Assembly: GCA_035578175.1 (NCBI GenBank)
Contig: JAQMRL010000002.1
Location: 101,348,748-101,412,747 of the forward strand
Source: Catonia carolina
Lineage: Eukaryota; Arthropoda; Insecta; Hemiptera; Achilidae
Length of the DNA stretch: 64,000 bases
Reading direction: 5' to 3'
Shown here: positions 42,946 to 54,420 of the stretch, piece by piece
Numbering within the stretch: the first letter of the stretch is position 1
How the letters are laid out: every line of letters begins with the position of its first letter
Notes under the pieces: generated by a model
What the model saw: the letters and a program-made list of their open reading frames with translations, nothing else
Databases searched by the model: none
What the model was told of the DNA's origin: nothing
Position numbers and translations under genes: made by a program

Positions 42946-43345
42946 CATAACGGACAGTTGAAGTATCAAATTATTTACTCTTAATCTGTTCGTTGCAGGG
43001 CTAAAATAAATAGTTCTGTTTCTTATCACATGGTCAGCCAATTGAATGACTGAATCATTTAAGAACAGAAGAGGTAGAGGTGTAAAAGACACTAATCAGA
43101 GTTATCTCCTCTTTGAAAGTAATGAATTTCATTATACAGCCAGACCCTGTGGTGATGAAGTGAAGGTGTTATTTGCAGAGTGGAAAATATGTGCTTTTCA
43201 GATGCCCCGGCATGCTGATAAGGGTACTTTTCAACTCAGTGAGGAAGGCAATGGTAAATCACCTCACTCCTCGTTTTACTTTGTAAAACCTCGACAGGTT
43301 CAAACCAGCTTTTCGGCTGATGACCTAAACAACAACGTCGTGAAA
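42946..43345 (+). repeat. Family A dispersed repeat (A4)
   Basis: Runs from CCCATAACGGACAG to TTTTCGGCTGATGACC and TAAACAACAAC. A 119-codon frame (43046-43405) crosses most of it and overlaps in sense with the frames of A3 and A6; the terminal hairpins are slightly mutated (CCTCGACAGG). Confidence 0.82.
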
Positions 43346-43618
43346 ATCACCAGTGATTATTGTAACGAATTGACGATTTTAAGTGTAAGTTCCAATCGTA
43401 AGTAAGTACGTTTTATTATTTACTTGATTTTGCTGCCGTCATAAAATTTTATCAGTTTATGTTTTGGTTGTTTTTATAACAAACATGAGATAGATGTTCT
43501 GACTGTATCTAACTTTAAAATTTAAACTTACTTCATAATTAGGGATCTACTTAAGTGAAAAGTTCAGTTCGTAATAAATTTCTAATGAAAATATCTACAA
43601 TTATAGATATGTTGAATA

Positions 43619-43642
43619 AAATATATATATATATATATAATC
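43619..43642. repeat. (AT)n microsatellite
   Basis: An almost pure AT dinucleotide run of about two dozen bases. Confidence 0.85.
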
Positions 43643-43752
43643 TGACGTGTTTACCGTGTTAATTTTTAGCATTGTCATCAATTTGCTGCTATTCTGGTGA
43701 TTCTTATTCAAATCTTACGATAACAGTATCGAGTACTGTAATGTATTTTTTT

Positions 43753-43937
43753 ACTCTCTCTTGCCTATATGAATATATAGGAAGGAAAGTATTATTTTCA
43801 TGTCATATTTCGAAATCAAGTTTTCACGGGATCTACACGTTTTCAGACCCCTGAACCCAAAAAAACATGTTTTTAGCGTTTGGTCTGTGTGTATGTGCGT
43901 GCGTGCGTGCGTGCGTGCGTGGTGTGTGTGCGCGCGC

Positions 43938-43970
<33 letters not shown>

Positions 43971-44668
43971 CAGAATATCTCAAGAACGGAACATCGTACG
44001 AACTTGAAACTTAAGTTACATACCACTACCGGACCCGACACAAACATTTTCATCAAAATCGGTCAACTGGAAGTAGTAGTTTATTCGTGTAATTTTTCAT
44101 TTTTTTGTGATTTTCTCAAAAACTGGGCCTACGATATTTTAAAAATCGCCTGGTGAGGCTGTTTTTTACGTAAAAAATGGTTTTTTTTAAGATAGCTGCT
44201 TTAATATGCATTTTAGCGCAGAATGTATCCAGTAAAAGTTGTAGAGAATTTAAAATTCTACAACTTTTATTTCTAACATTTTTTTGTATAATGCTTAGTT
44301 TAGCGATAATTAGCGATTTGCTGTTTTTTCTCACGAAATCGTGTAAAATAGTCGATTTATTAAAGATTTCAGCCTTATTATACATTTTACGACAAAAAGT
44401 ATAATCAAATTTATAGGAATTAAGAGATCTACAACTTTTATTTAGAGCATTTTTCTCTACAGAACCTAGTTTAGCGTGATAATGATTTTCCGTATGTTTA
44501 AGCTAAACTGAGGTTGATTTTCACTTAACGTCTTTCACTATGATTAAAATAAGATTATGTTTTATGAAGTTAGTTTTTTTTTATTTATTTCTAATGTTTT
44601 ATTACTAATGTTAAGTTACATTGTTCATTATTTGCAATGGCAAGTCGTGTAAATGTTTCAAACCAGAT
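43753..44668 (-). repeat. Family B element with expanded GT/GC tract (B6)
   Basis: Left end ACTCTCTCTTGCC with stem-loop CCTATATGAATATATAGG; right end GGCAAGTCGTGTAAATG and CCAGA. The internal microsatellite is expanded to about 80 bases (43887-43968), changing from (GCGT)n through (GC)n to (GT)n. Two hairpin modules with CTACAACTTTTATTT follow. The Thr/His-rich minus-strand frame over the tract is an artefact of the repeat. Confidence 0.83.
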
Positions 44669-45480
44669 TTTTTTTTTTTTTACTAATGGATTAATGAATC
44701 AGTGTGTATATTAGGTAGTTGTATTCCAGTCATCTGAATTGTTTTTTGTTATTTATTTATTAATAGGGTAACAACAAACCTCTGCTCCAAGTTTTCTTTA
44801 GCATTCTGGGAGGGTTGTCCGGTAAAGCAACTGAGCTAATCGTCTTAATTAGTTCGTTTTTTGTCTAGCTAATTTACTGTGAAAACGTTGATAGTATTGT
44901 TTTATTGTGACGAATACTTAAGGAACGTTCAGGTCATTGTGAATAGTCTCGTTTCGTACATACCAAGGCCTAAATTTAACTTAAAATTTTAGAAACAAGG
45001 TTTTACAACATCGACATCAAATTAGCAGCTGTTTTTTGATTATAGATCCTATCGTATAACCTATGTTACTAATCCACTGTTAGAATTTATTTATTTTTAT
45101 TTTATTGTATGATAATTATGCGACTGACTAACTAATACATTAATCAAATATCCAGAGGCAATCTTGTTTACAACTGTGTGTAAATGAATAAGTTGCAGGA
45201 TACATGAAAATACAAATGAAATATGCAGCTGCTTTGCTCTCTCTTTCTTAAAAAATGTTTTTTTTGGTTTAATCATCGACAACCACTCAATTTGTTGGCT
45301 TGTTTCTTTTTCTTATTGATTTGTGTAATATTGAACTTAAAACAGCGACGTCTAGTTGCGTGTATTCGTGGCTACTTATCATTTGTGTCATTTACCCTAG
45401 CCGCTCTCCTTACCGGTGTAACTTAAATTTTTTTTTGGAGATCCTCTATCGACGTATGTGCTGTAGAGGGTTGAATTTTC

Positions 45481-45890
45481 TAGTTGTTGTTTAGGTCGAC
45501 AGCAAAAACGCTGAATTGAACTTCTAGATATTTTACTAAGTTATAAGGAAAACGAAGAATGAGGTAGTTCACCAATGCCTTCCTCATGGAGTGGAAAAGT
45601 ATGCTTAACAGGATGCCAGGCCCTCTGAAAAGCATTTAATTTTCACTCTGGTAATGACACCTTCACTTCATTCACTACAGGATTTGGCTGTATGAAGAAA
45701 TTCATTACTCTCAGAGAAGATAACTCTGGTTAGTGTCTTTTACACCTCTACGCCTTCTGTTCTTAAATGCTTCAGTCATATAATTAGCTGAATATGTTAT
45801 AAGAAACAGAAATACTTTTTGTGGCTTTGGAACTAGCAGATCGAGTGCAAAAAATTTAACACTCCACCTGCTTGTTATGGGCATTTTATA
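45481..45890 (-). repeat. Family A dispersed repeat (A5)
   Basis: Begins GTTGTTTAGGTCGACAGC, with a mutated hairpin array, and continues through GAATGAGGTAGTTCACC, GCCTTCCTCATGGAG and AAGAAACAGAAATA to CCACCTGCTTGTTATGGGC. Diverged but complete. Confidence 0.75.
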
Positions 45891-46059
45891 GATGGTGTTT
45901 CCTAATTGCCCCCAGTATTGAGTTACTTTCTTTCATTAAGTAGCCGTCATTCCTGGGGCTTTTAGTTGAATATTTAATCAAAATTGCTTCACCATTACTT
46001 TTAAATTATCTCCAATATTTTCAGCAAAGAAATTCATTCATCTATCGGTAGCAAGTATC

Positions 46060-46265
46060 GAAAAATAAATTTTTAGTTCAAAAATGTAAACAAAATGATG
46101 GGTCGAAGTTATTGTTTTATACAGAATGTTGTACAACATGAACAGAAGAGATTTTCTTTTATACAAATAAAGAAAATTGCCCTTAAACTTATTTGTCATT
46201 CAGTCGTCGATTCGTGGTATTCATACATGAAATCGGATTTTAACTCCTAAAATTTAATTTCGGAT
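46060..46265 (+). repeat. Family D dispersed repeat, first member of an inverted pair
   Basis: Blocks TTTATACAGAATGTT, ACAGAAGAGATTTTCTTTTA, TCGTCGATTCGTGGTA, CATACATGAAAT and GGATTTTAACTCCTAAAATT occur in the same order in the reverse complement of about 54215-54420. The family is not recognised. Confidence 0.65.
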
Positions 46266-47001
46266 TATAAACAATTCCCATCAATTTCAGATAAGCGAGG
46301 TTTTAGTGAATGTGATAATACAGTTGATAACTATGGTAGAAGGTGGAAACTAACGATTACGATCTTATTTTACGTGAACGTTTTGTTATCTATTCTACTA
46401 TAGTAGAATTGTCTATAAGGTAAACGAATATATCTTAATTTAACGCTAAATTTCCACTCGTTCCTGTATATTCCTATTTTTTAACAGGTATTCTCCTGGG
46501 TGTTAAAAATTTAGCTAAATTGGTTTTGAAGTCTGAACCACGTTTGTAAGTGTATAGTAATTCAATACGGCGTATTGTTGTGTTAATGTTACATTATTAA
46601 TATTACTGTACAACTGTCAAACTGAATATTGCGTCATTGTCAACTAGGCCCCTACACATGTACGCAATACATTGTTTTAGTAAATAGGCCAATTCATATT
46701 ATAAACTCCTTAATAGTATAAACTCCTTAATAATTCTTCTAATTCTTAACATTACGAATCCTAAAAAGTAATCATAAATCGTGTATGCCTGTTTTAATAG
46801 ATTTAATTTTTTATAATCACATGTAAAATTAAAAGAAAAATTTGGAATAATCGTAATAACATTTTTGTTAATAATTTCTTCAACGTTACATTCTACGAAA
46901 TAAACAATTTTGTAATAATTGAAATTGTTTTTTCGTTTATCTGAAGTTAAAAGTTAAAAAGTTTGTATTGAAAATTCTATGGTATTACTCTTAGCAATTA
47001 T

Positions 47002-47775
47002 ACTGTCTCTTGTCCCATTCGTAGGGAAGGAAATAATTATTTTCTTGTCGATTTTTTGAAATCGAGTTTTCATCGGGAATACACGTATTAAGTGAATCCA
47101 AAAAGACATGTTTTTAGCGATTGGTCTGTATTTTGTGTGGATAAAATATTTCAAGAACGGAATATCGTGCGAAGTTGAAACTTGCAACTTACGTTAGGTA
47201 CCACTAGGAGGGGTACCAAAGAGTTTTAAAGATTTTATGAATTTTATAACAAAAGTGTACCCAATCAAAGTTGTAGGAAATGAAAAAACACCTGCAACTT
47301 ATATATAGGCTATCTAGCAATCGTCAATTATTGATATTCCGTATTTTTAAGTTCTACAGAGGTTGATATGAAAACACGTTTTTAGGCTCCTAAACCAAAA
47401 AAAAAAACATGTTTTTAACTTTGTAGTCTGTGTTTTGTGTGGATAAAATATCTCAAGAACGGAATATCGTACGAAGTTGAGAAACTTGGAACTTAAGGTA
47501 CTACCAGGGACACCAAAAAAGGTGTTTTTAAGATTGCGGCCTTATTAAGGATTTTATGACAAAAGTGTACCCAATCAAAGTTATAGGAAATAAAAAAACC
47601 TGAAACTTTTATATCTAGCATTTTTTTCTATAGAGTCTAATTTAGCGTCAATTAGTTATATTCCGTATTGTTAAGTTCTACAGAGGTTGATTTTCATTTT
47701 GCGTCATTCACTCATGATTAAAATTTGGTTCTTTTTCATTATTTACATTGGCAAGAGAAAGTAGTGTGTTTCATT
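47002..47775 (-). repeat. Family B element, diverged and internally duplicated (B7)
   Basis: Begins ACTGTCTCTTGTCC and ends near GGCAAGAGAAAGTAGTGTG. The AAAACATGTTTTTA...GATAAAATATCTCAAGAACGG block is present twice (about 47100-47170 and 47405-47475), so the copy carries a 300-bp direct duplication. The terminal stem-loop is largely lost. Confidence 0.72.
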
Positions 47776-48734
47776 ACAATTTTATTGGACATTATAGTTT
47801 GAAAGCTCCATGATTTTTTTTTTATTCAAAATACAATCAAAATCGTTCACACTTGTTTTATGTGAATACATGAAATAAGTGCCGTTAATGTATGTATTTA
47901 TGGGAGAATAGTTTTGTGTCAATTTTCATTTGTTGTAATGGGAACATTGCATTGAACACAGTACAGCACGCAGTCTAAACCAAAGTGATATGTATTTTGG
48001 TTGTATATTGGCGAGGTAGGCAGTCTGGTTTGCGTTACTATTTATTTTTAAATGTCTTCTGTAGAGAGCTCTTCTTTTACAACATGTATTACAATGCGTG
48101 TGCGCGTCGTACATGGAGAACACAAAAAATGTGTGTAGTGAAGAGGGGGGGGTACCTTGCATACACGCACATTTAATTTAGCTGTACAATTGGAGAAGTA
48201 ACTCTGCCACTGTACTTATATTTAAATTTAGTTCATAATACGGACAGAGTTTGTTGCGCGTGTAAGGAGAACGAAACTGATAAAAAGAAAAGGACGCTCT
48301 CTATTGTAACTTCCTTTTTTCATAGTCGTCATCGTCGATAATTCTAAGGTCCCCCCCCCTTTACTCTTCTTCATGTGTTACATAAATAAATAACTATAAT
48401 ATTTTTTATTGATATTCACAGTTAACGTGGCGTGTGTCTTTAAATTACTTTATTCAACTATACCTTATCGTGTTTTTGACAAAGTTGAAAATATTTTAAC
48501 AAATAAAGTTGAATTTTCACCCGAGTTAACTGTCGTCGGTAAAAATGTATTCCTGTCTACGGTACTTATCTACCAAGAATCTTAATAGCTTAAGAAGTCG
48601 CGTTTACTTGTTTGAACGATATAGTCTCAGAAACTACCCAACCGATTTCAAAAATTCTTTCACTGTTGGAAATCGTTAAGCTTCCTGAGTAACACAGGCT
48701 ATATGGCGTTATTTAAGTAATTTTTACTTAATTT

Positions 48735-48990
48735 TCGGAGACGAAGGTTCCGTGGTTCAAATCCTAGTTAAGGTAGTTTACTTTTATATCGTTTTGAATA
48801 CTAGACATTCCGATTGATTCACCATGCCCTTTCAGGGATGGTCGGCCTGAGTCTACAAGACTACATCTCATTTACACGTCATACATATCATCCTCATCTC
48901 ATTGGGTAAATTGATAAATTTGAGTAAATCTCATGGGGTTGCTTATTTTTCTTATTTGAACAGATTGCATCGTACACACATTAGGTCAAG
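48735..48990 (+). repeat. SINE family S2
   Basis: The B-box-like GTGGTTCAAATCC is followed by AGTTAAGG, GGGATGGTCGGCCTGAGTCT, ACAAGACTACATCTC, CATACATATCATCC, TCTCATTGGG and GGGGTTGCTTATT, ending in ACACACATTAGG. It matches 59278-59540 along most of its length. The A-box half is short or missing. Confidence 0.78.
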
Positions 48991-49411
48991 AAATAAATCC
49001 CCTTTCACTTCTGATTCATACGGATGTCAACAAAATTCCTGTTTCCAGATGTAATTGATTTTATTTTTACTGCGTGATTTTGCTTTCAACGAGTAAGGTT
49101 GTATGAGAAGTAAAGAAGTAAGTCTGTAATTGGTCGTGATGCGCAATGAGCAGGGGGTTGCTTAGTTAATTATAAAATTGGTGCTTGCTTGTGTTGTTTA
49201 GTGTTGTACGGATTTCATCAGCCTTATTTCTTCCTCGTCTTATATTATTCCAGTATCCTGTAAGAACTACTAAAAATTAAATAAAATAGAATCAGCGCTA
49301 CAAATTTATTATATTTAAAATAAGTCTGGTGGTTTCATGGCTACAAAAATAGTTCTGTTTCTTATCAAATGGACAGCCATTTATCTAACTGAAGCATTTA
49401 ATAATAGAAGA

Positions 49412-49830
49412 TGTGTTGTTGTTGTTGTAGTTTAGGTCAACAGCCGAAAGGCTGGTTTGAACCTCTAGAGGTTTTACCTCTAGTAAAACTATAGTAAAAC
49501 GAGGAGTGAGGTGGTTTACCATTGCCTTCCTCACTGAGTGGAAAATTACGCTTATCAGCATGCCGGGCTTTCTGAAAAGCACATATTTTCCCCTCTGCAA
49601 ATGACACCTTCACTTCATTCACCACAGGGTCTGGCTGTACAATGAAATTCATTACTTTCAGAGGAGATAACTCTGATTAGTGTCTTTTACACCTCTACCT
49701 CTTATGTTCTTAAATGATTCAGTCATTTAATTGGCTGACCATTTGATAAGAAACAGAACTATTTATTTTAGCCCTGCAACGAACAAATTGAGTGTAAATA
49801 ATTTGACGCTCCACCTCTCTGTTATGGGCA
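49412..49830 (-). repeat. Family A dispersed repeat, best-preserved copy (A6)
   Basis: Starts with (GTT)n and TAGTTTAGGTCAAC, then CAGCCGAAAGGCTG, GTTTGAAC and CTCTAGAG hairpins, and a duplicated TAGTAAAACTA segment. It ends at CTCTCTGTTATGGGC. The tail (AAC)n is at the 3' end when read on the minus strand, as expected for a retroposed element. Confidence 0.85.
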
Positions 49831-50103
49831 GAATAGAAGAGGTAGAGGTGTAAAAGACACTAGTCACAGTTATCTCCTGTGACAGTAATGAATCATTATA
49901 CAGCCAGACCCTGTGGTGAATAAAATGAAGGTATCATTTGCAGAGTGGATAGTAAATGCTTTTTAGAAGGCCTGGCATGCTGATAAGCATGTTTTTTCCA
50001 TTCAATTTGGAAGGCTATTGTAAATCACTTTTCTTCTCGGTTTACTTAGTAAAGCCTCTAGTCAAATCAGCCTTCCGGCTGATGACCTAAACAGCGACAA
50101 CAA
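49831..50103 (+). repeat. Family A dispersed repeat, truncated, opposed to A6 (A7)
   Basis: Begins inside the family at GAATAGAAGAGGTAGAGG and runs to CTTCCGGCTGATGACC and TAAACAGCGACAAC. Because it directly abuts A6 in the opposite direction, the two make a large imperfect inverted repeat of roughly 270-base arms. Confidence 0.8.
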
Positions 50104-50667
50104 AATAGAAACGAACAAGGACCTTGAATATTAAAATTCGTTGTAAATTCTGAATAATAAAATAAAAAGTACACAATGAACATGGTGACCGGGTACCTCA
50201 TGTTTGATCCTACCAACCAATAATTAAACCTTACCACAATGAATGGACGCCATTACCGCAACGAAAATAAGAAAAAAGTAATTGTTTCCATAAAAAATGT
50301 CAGAAACCGACTCTTATTATAGGAAATAATAATAATAATGTTTTTAAGGTATCTATTCTTTAGTACGTACATAATACGTACTATAGTATTGAATAGAAAA
50401 AAACAGAAGCAGCTGTTATATTTTTATTCAACAGCAGCATTTCTTTAACAAAAAAACCAGTTAAGAAGGAGAATAAGAATAAGGTGCTACAACATAACCT
50501 CAACCGATTTCCTTCCGAATTTTAGGCAGGTCTACTCTACATATTATATGTCTATCTTATAACTAACGACTAACAAACATTGCCTCTCATCTAAAGATGA
50601 TGACGTGTAACAAGGAGTATTTTGTTAAATCTGATTGGATTTACCTTTAAGTGCATAAAAATGAAAG

Positions 50668-50830
50668 CGCCGGTCTCCGTGGCCCAGTGTTAAAGACTGC
50701 GTTGCACGCTGCAAATTAAAAAGTCCTGAGTTTCATTATCGGCTAGGGTCTGGAAATTGTTACATGTTAAAACCCACTAATTTCATAGTAATCGCTAATA
50801 ACCTTAAAAGTTTATGCGATTTTTTTTTTA
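50668..50830 (+). repeat. tRNA-derived SINE, family S3, diverged
   Basis: Head GCCGGTCTCCGTGGCCCAGT, degraded B box (GAGTTTCATTATC), then GGCTAGGGTCTGGAAATTGT, AAAACCCACTAATTTC, GTAATCGCTAATAACC and a T/A-rich end. The body matches the other S3 copies. Confidence 0.78.
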
Positions 50831-51365
50831 AACAAAAAAGTTAGCCTGAAAACTGAACTTCGCTAATGTCAGAGAAGAAGATTGTCCCAACAGAAGCGAA
50901 TACTGAAAGAAAATTGAAGTTGGAACTTTTTACGCATGTAAAGAGAAACCGATTAATAGAAAATGGACTGATGTAGAATGATCAGCCAAAGCGGAAAGAA
51001 CCAAAAAATACAAGAGAAAATCAGAGAGAAAAAACAAAGTATATGATATTTGTCTATCTACATTGTCGTTTCGCGAAAAAAGTTTTAAAATTATTAGGCC
51101 TATTGATTTATTTTTAATGCTAACTTAGTTTAAAAGAAACTTTAAGTCGGTATGTTGATTAGCGCACATTATTTTATTAAAGTCTAAGCATTCACCCCAA
51201 TAATTCGTAAAGTAGCTTACATTCTTTTTAAGTACCAACGGTTGGGGTAATAAATTTGTATGGTGATCAGTTGACAGTCATACATGGACACATTCTTCTG
51301 TGGTCTATGTTGAAATCTGAGTCGATTTCTAGTCAAAAATACATTTTTTAATAAAAATACACTGT

Positions 51366-51712
51366 TGTTTAGTTCATCAGCCGAAAGACTGGTTTGAACC
51401 TCTAGAGGGTTTACTAAGTAAAACGAGAAGTGATATGATTTACTTTGCCTTCCTCACTGAGTGGAAAAGTATGCTTATCAGCATGCCAGGCTCTCTGTAA
51501 AGCATCTACTTATCACCCTCCAAATGACACCGTCACTTCATTTACCACAGGGTCTGGCTGTATAATGAAATTCATTACCCTCAGAGGAGATAACTCTGAC
51601 ATATAGGCTGACTATGTGATAGGAAACAGAACTATTTTTTGTAGCTCTGGAACCAACAGATCGAGTGCAATTAATTTAACACTCCACCTGCCCGTTGTGG
51701 GCAAACTATGAC
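51366..51712 (-). repeat. Family A dispersed repeat (A8)
   Basis: Starts TGTTTAGTTCATCAGC and CCGAAAGACTGGTTTGAACC, ends CTGCCCGTTGTGGGC. A block containing GTGTCTTTTACACCTC is deleted near 51598. Confidence 0.82.
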
Positions 51713-51794
51713 AGAACAAATTGAATTAATATTGCACTTTGTCACACAGTATCATCAAAAAAAAAGAGATTTTATTAAAATTTTTGTCTCGTGA

Positions 51795-51915
51795 GACAAA
51801 GGTGCTTAGAAATGTCTTTTACACTTCTAAATCATAAATTCTTCAGTCATAATTGGCTTACCATGTGGTAAGAAACAGAACTATTTTTTGTACCCCTGGA
51901 ATTAGCAAATCTAGT
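51795..51915 (-). repeat. Family A fragment (A9)
   Basis: Only the promoter-proximal part of the family remains: ATGTCTTTTACACTTCTA, CTTCAGTCATAATTGGC, AAGAAACAGAACTATTTTTT and CCCTGGAATTAGCA. It contains the block missing from A8, so A8 and A9 could be pieces of one disrupted copy. Confidence 0.65.
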
Positions 51916-52801
51916 GCTAACATTGATCTATAATTAAAATTTGGTTATTGTCAATAGTGTTCAGTTCCCGATATAAATAAAAAGCGTAGAAAAGGCATAA
52001 ATCTATTTATTTTTTTTATAAATTTTTAAACTGTTGACTGAAGAGAATTTTAGCTTTAATTTTTTATTGTTTTTTTTTATAGATACCGCGTGAAAATTAG
52101 TCAAAAAAGTATGTGTAATATTAATGAATAATAATAAAGTTATTTTTATTTATCCTATCAATGTCAATGATTTGTAATTACAATGAGTCTACATAAGATA
52201 ACTGGGGAAAATCTTAATTTACATTATGATTACTTTATTCTCATAGATGATGGAATTTTCTTGTTGATTCATGGAAACAAAGTAGGAGTGATTGAAGACA
52301 GGCCTACAGTTTAAATAACACAAGCTTGTACTGATTTAGTTGTAGTTTGTTTTTCATATATTTATTAATAGGCCTATCTCTACAGTAATATTATTATTAT
52401 TTTCAACACGTCATACATCCGGTGTGTGTCGTCGTATAACTAGTATTATTAGTATTGGACGTTTTTGTCAGTCCATTTCCTTCGGCTAATTTTAAACTTT
52501 GTTCTTGTCATGTACGTCTGTACCGTAATACATAATATCTGTACGTATGGAAGAATATCATAAAACGTAAGGGCTACTATGTAGTTGTCATAAACTAAAT
52601 CTGATGGTCAATTTAAAATTTTAATGAGTGCCATCGTCCGGCCAACTTTTTACTTAGTACTTTACCGACTGTAAAGATTTATACATACATGGGAATCGTG
52701 TTAAATTTTAGTATTAATTGTTGATTTCGAAAAGGTTTGAGAAATAAAATGTAACAATCGTTTTAAACTAATGTAGGCCTTGTACAAAATTTTTATTTGT
52801 T

Positions 52802-53690
52802 ACGTTCTCTTGTCTGTATGAATATATAGGAAGAAAAGTATTGTTTTCGTGTCGATTTTTCGAAATCGAGTTTTCACCGGATCTACACGTTTTCAGACCC
52901 CCTGAACCCAAAAAACATGTTTTTAGCGATTGGTCTGTATGTGTGTGAACGGAACATCGTACGAACTTGAACCTTCAGTTAGATACCACTAGAGGACCCA
53001 ACACGAACATTTTCATCAAAATCGGTCAACCGGAAGTAGTAGTTTATTCGTGTCATTTTTTACTTTTTTGCGATTTTCTGAAAAACTAGTCCTGCGATTT
53101 TTTTAAAAATCGCCTGGTTTACTCAATTTTTTATTCTCTACAAGATAGGGTAGGCGTCATGTTTGCTGAAATTCTGGGTGAGGCTGTTTTCACGCAAAAA
53201 CATAGTTTTTTTAAGATTACGGCTTTAATATGCAATATAGCGCAAAAATTTATATAATAAAAGTTGTAGAGAATTTAAAGTCCTACAACTTTTATTTCAA
53301 ACATTTTTTTGTATAACGCTTAGTTTAGCGGTAATTTACGATTTTCTGTTTTTTTCTCACGAAAACGTGAGAAAAATCGATTTTTTTTAACATTTCGGCT
53401 TTAGTATGCATTTTACGACAAAAGTGTATATAATTAAATTTATAGAAAATTAAAAGATCTACAACTTTTATTTAGAGCATTTTTCTCTACAGAGCCTAGT
53501 TTAGAGAGAAAGAGTGATTTTCCGTATTTCTAAGCTAAACTGAGTACGATTTTCATTTTGCTTCTTTCACTCATGATTAAAATTAGGTTATGTTTATTGA
53601 GGTTAGTTTTTTGTTTACTTTAATGTTAGATTATATTGTTCCATAATTTGCTTTGGCAAGAGAAAGTTGTGTGAGTGTTTCACACCAGAT
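52802..53690 (-). repeat. Family B element, well-preserved full-length copy (B8)
   Basis: Starts ACGTTCTCTTGTCTG with stem-loop-forming sequence and ends GGCAAGAGAAAGTTGTGTG and TTTCACACCAGAT. It contains both hairpin modules (about 53255-53330 and 53440-53510), each with CTACAACTTTTATTT and a TTTAG. A short T run follows the right end. Confidence 0.85.
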
Positions 53691-53706
53691 TTTTTTTTTG
53701 TATTTC

Positions 53707-53941
53707 GTAGCCCGGTGCTATCACGAGTTGATTTCAGTGTGATAGCGCCCGAAAACTTGTCCAGCGAGCATCAGCTCTTTCCAGAGAAACTTGGGTATAT
53801 GTCATATTGACATCAACAGTTTTCTTGGCTTGCAGACTGCTTAAACGTAAAAAAATTCACATCGCACACTAAAATAAGACCTGTTTACTAATATATATTC
53901 TCTAGAGCTCGCGGTCCGCCAAATGGTGACCACTGGGCTAC
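53707..53941. repeat. Possible MITE with short inverted ends
   Basis: GTAGCCCGGTG at 53707 and its near complement CACTGGGCTAC ending at 53941 are the borders of a 235-bp segment of higher G+C. The right end with GGTCCGCCAAATGGTGACCAC looks hAT-like. No target duplication was recognised, so the call is tentative. Confidence 0.45.
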
Positions 53942-54214
53942 TATGTTACTCATATTGTAATCCGTTTATATTTTACGGAATCATCGGAACATACCCCCGT
54001 TTTATTGGTAATATTTTACATAAAATTAACTACCTCGTATAATTTTGAAGAAATCTATTTATTAAAAATTGTCCATAAAAAATGTCAGGTATTTGTTTTT
54101 TTGTTTGTCCTGAAATGAAGATTATACCCGCTATTAAAGGAAATTTTTAATTTTTGTTAATCTGATTCAAATCATAATTCTGTTTTTAAGGTTGACGGAT
54201 ATTTAATGTAAAAT

Positions 54215-54420
54215 ACATAAAATTTTAGGAGTTAAAATCCTATTTCATGTATGGATAGCCTACCACAAATTGACGACCAAAAAGTAAATAAGTTAAAGAA
54301 GGAATTATTTTATTTCTTTAAAAGAAAATCTCTTCTGTTATTCTGTTTTGAAGTTTTTATATAACATTCTGTATAAACCAAAAATTTTGACCTTTATTTT
54401 GTTTACGTCTATTTTATTTT
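54215..54420 (-). repeat. Family D dispersed repeat, second member of an inverted pair
   Basis: The reverse complement of this region aligns with 46060-46265 at about three-quarters identity by eye. The two copies lie 8 kb apart in opposite orientation. Confidence 0.65.

Noticed and set aside
43751..44056. Minus-strand frame rich in Thr and His
   Set aside because: It is translation of the CA/CG microsatellite inside a family B element.
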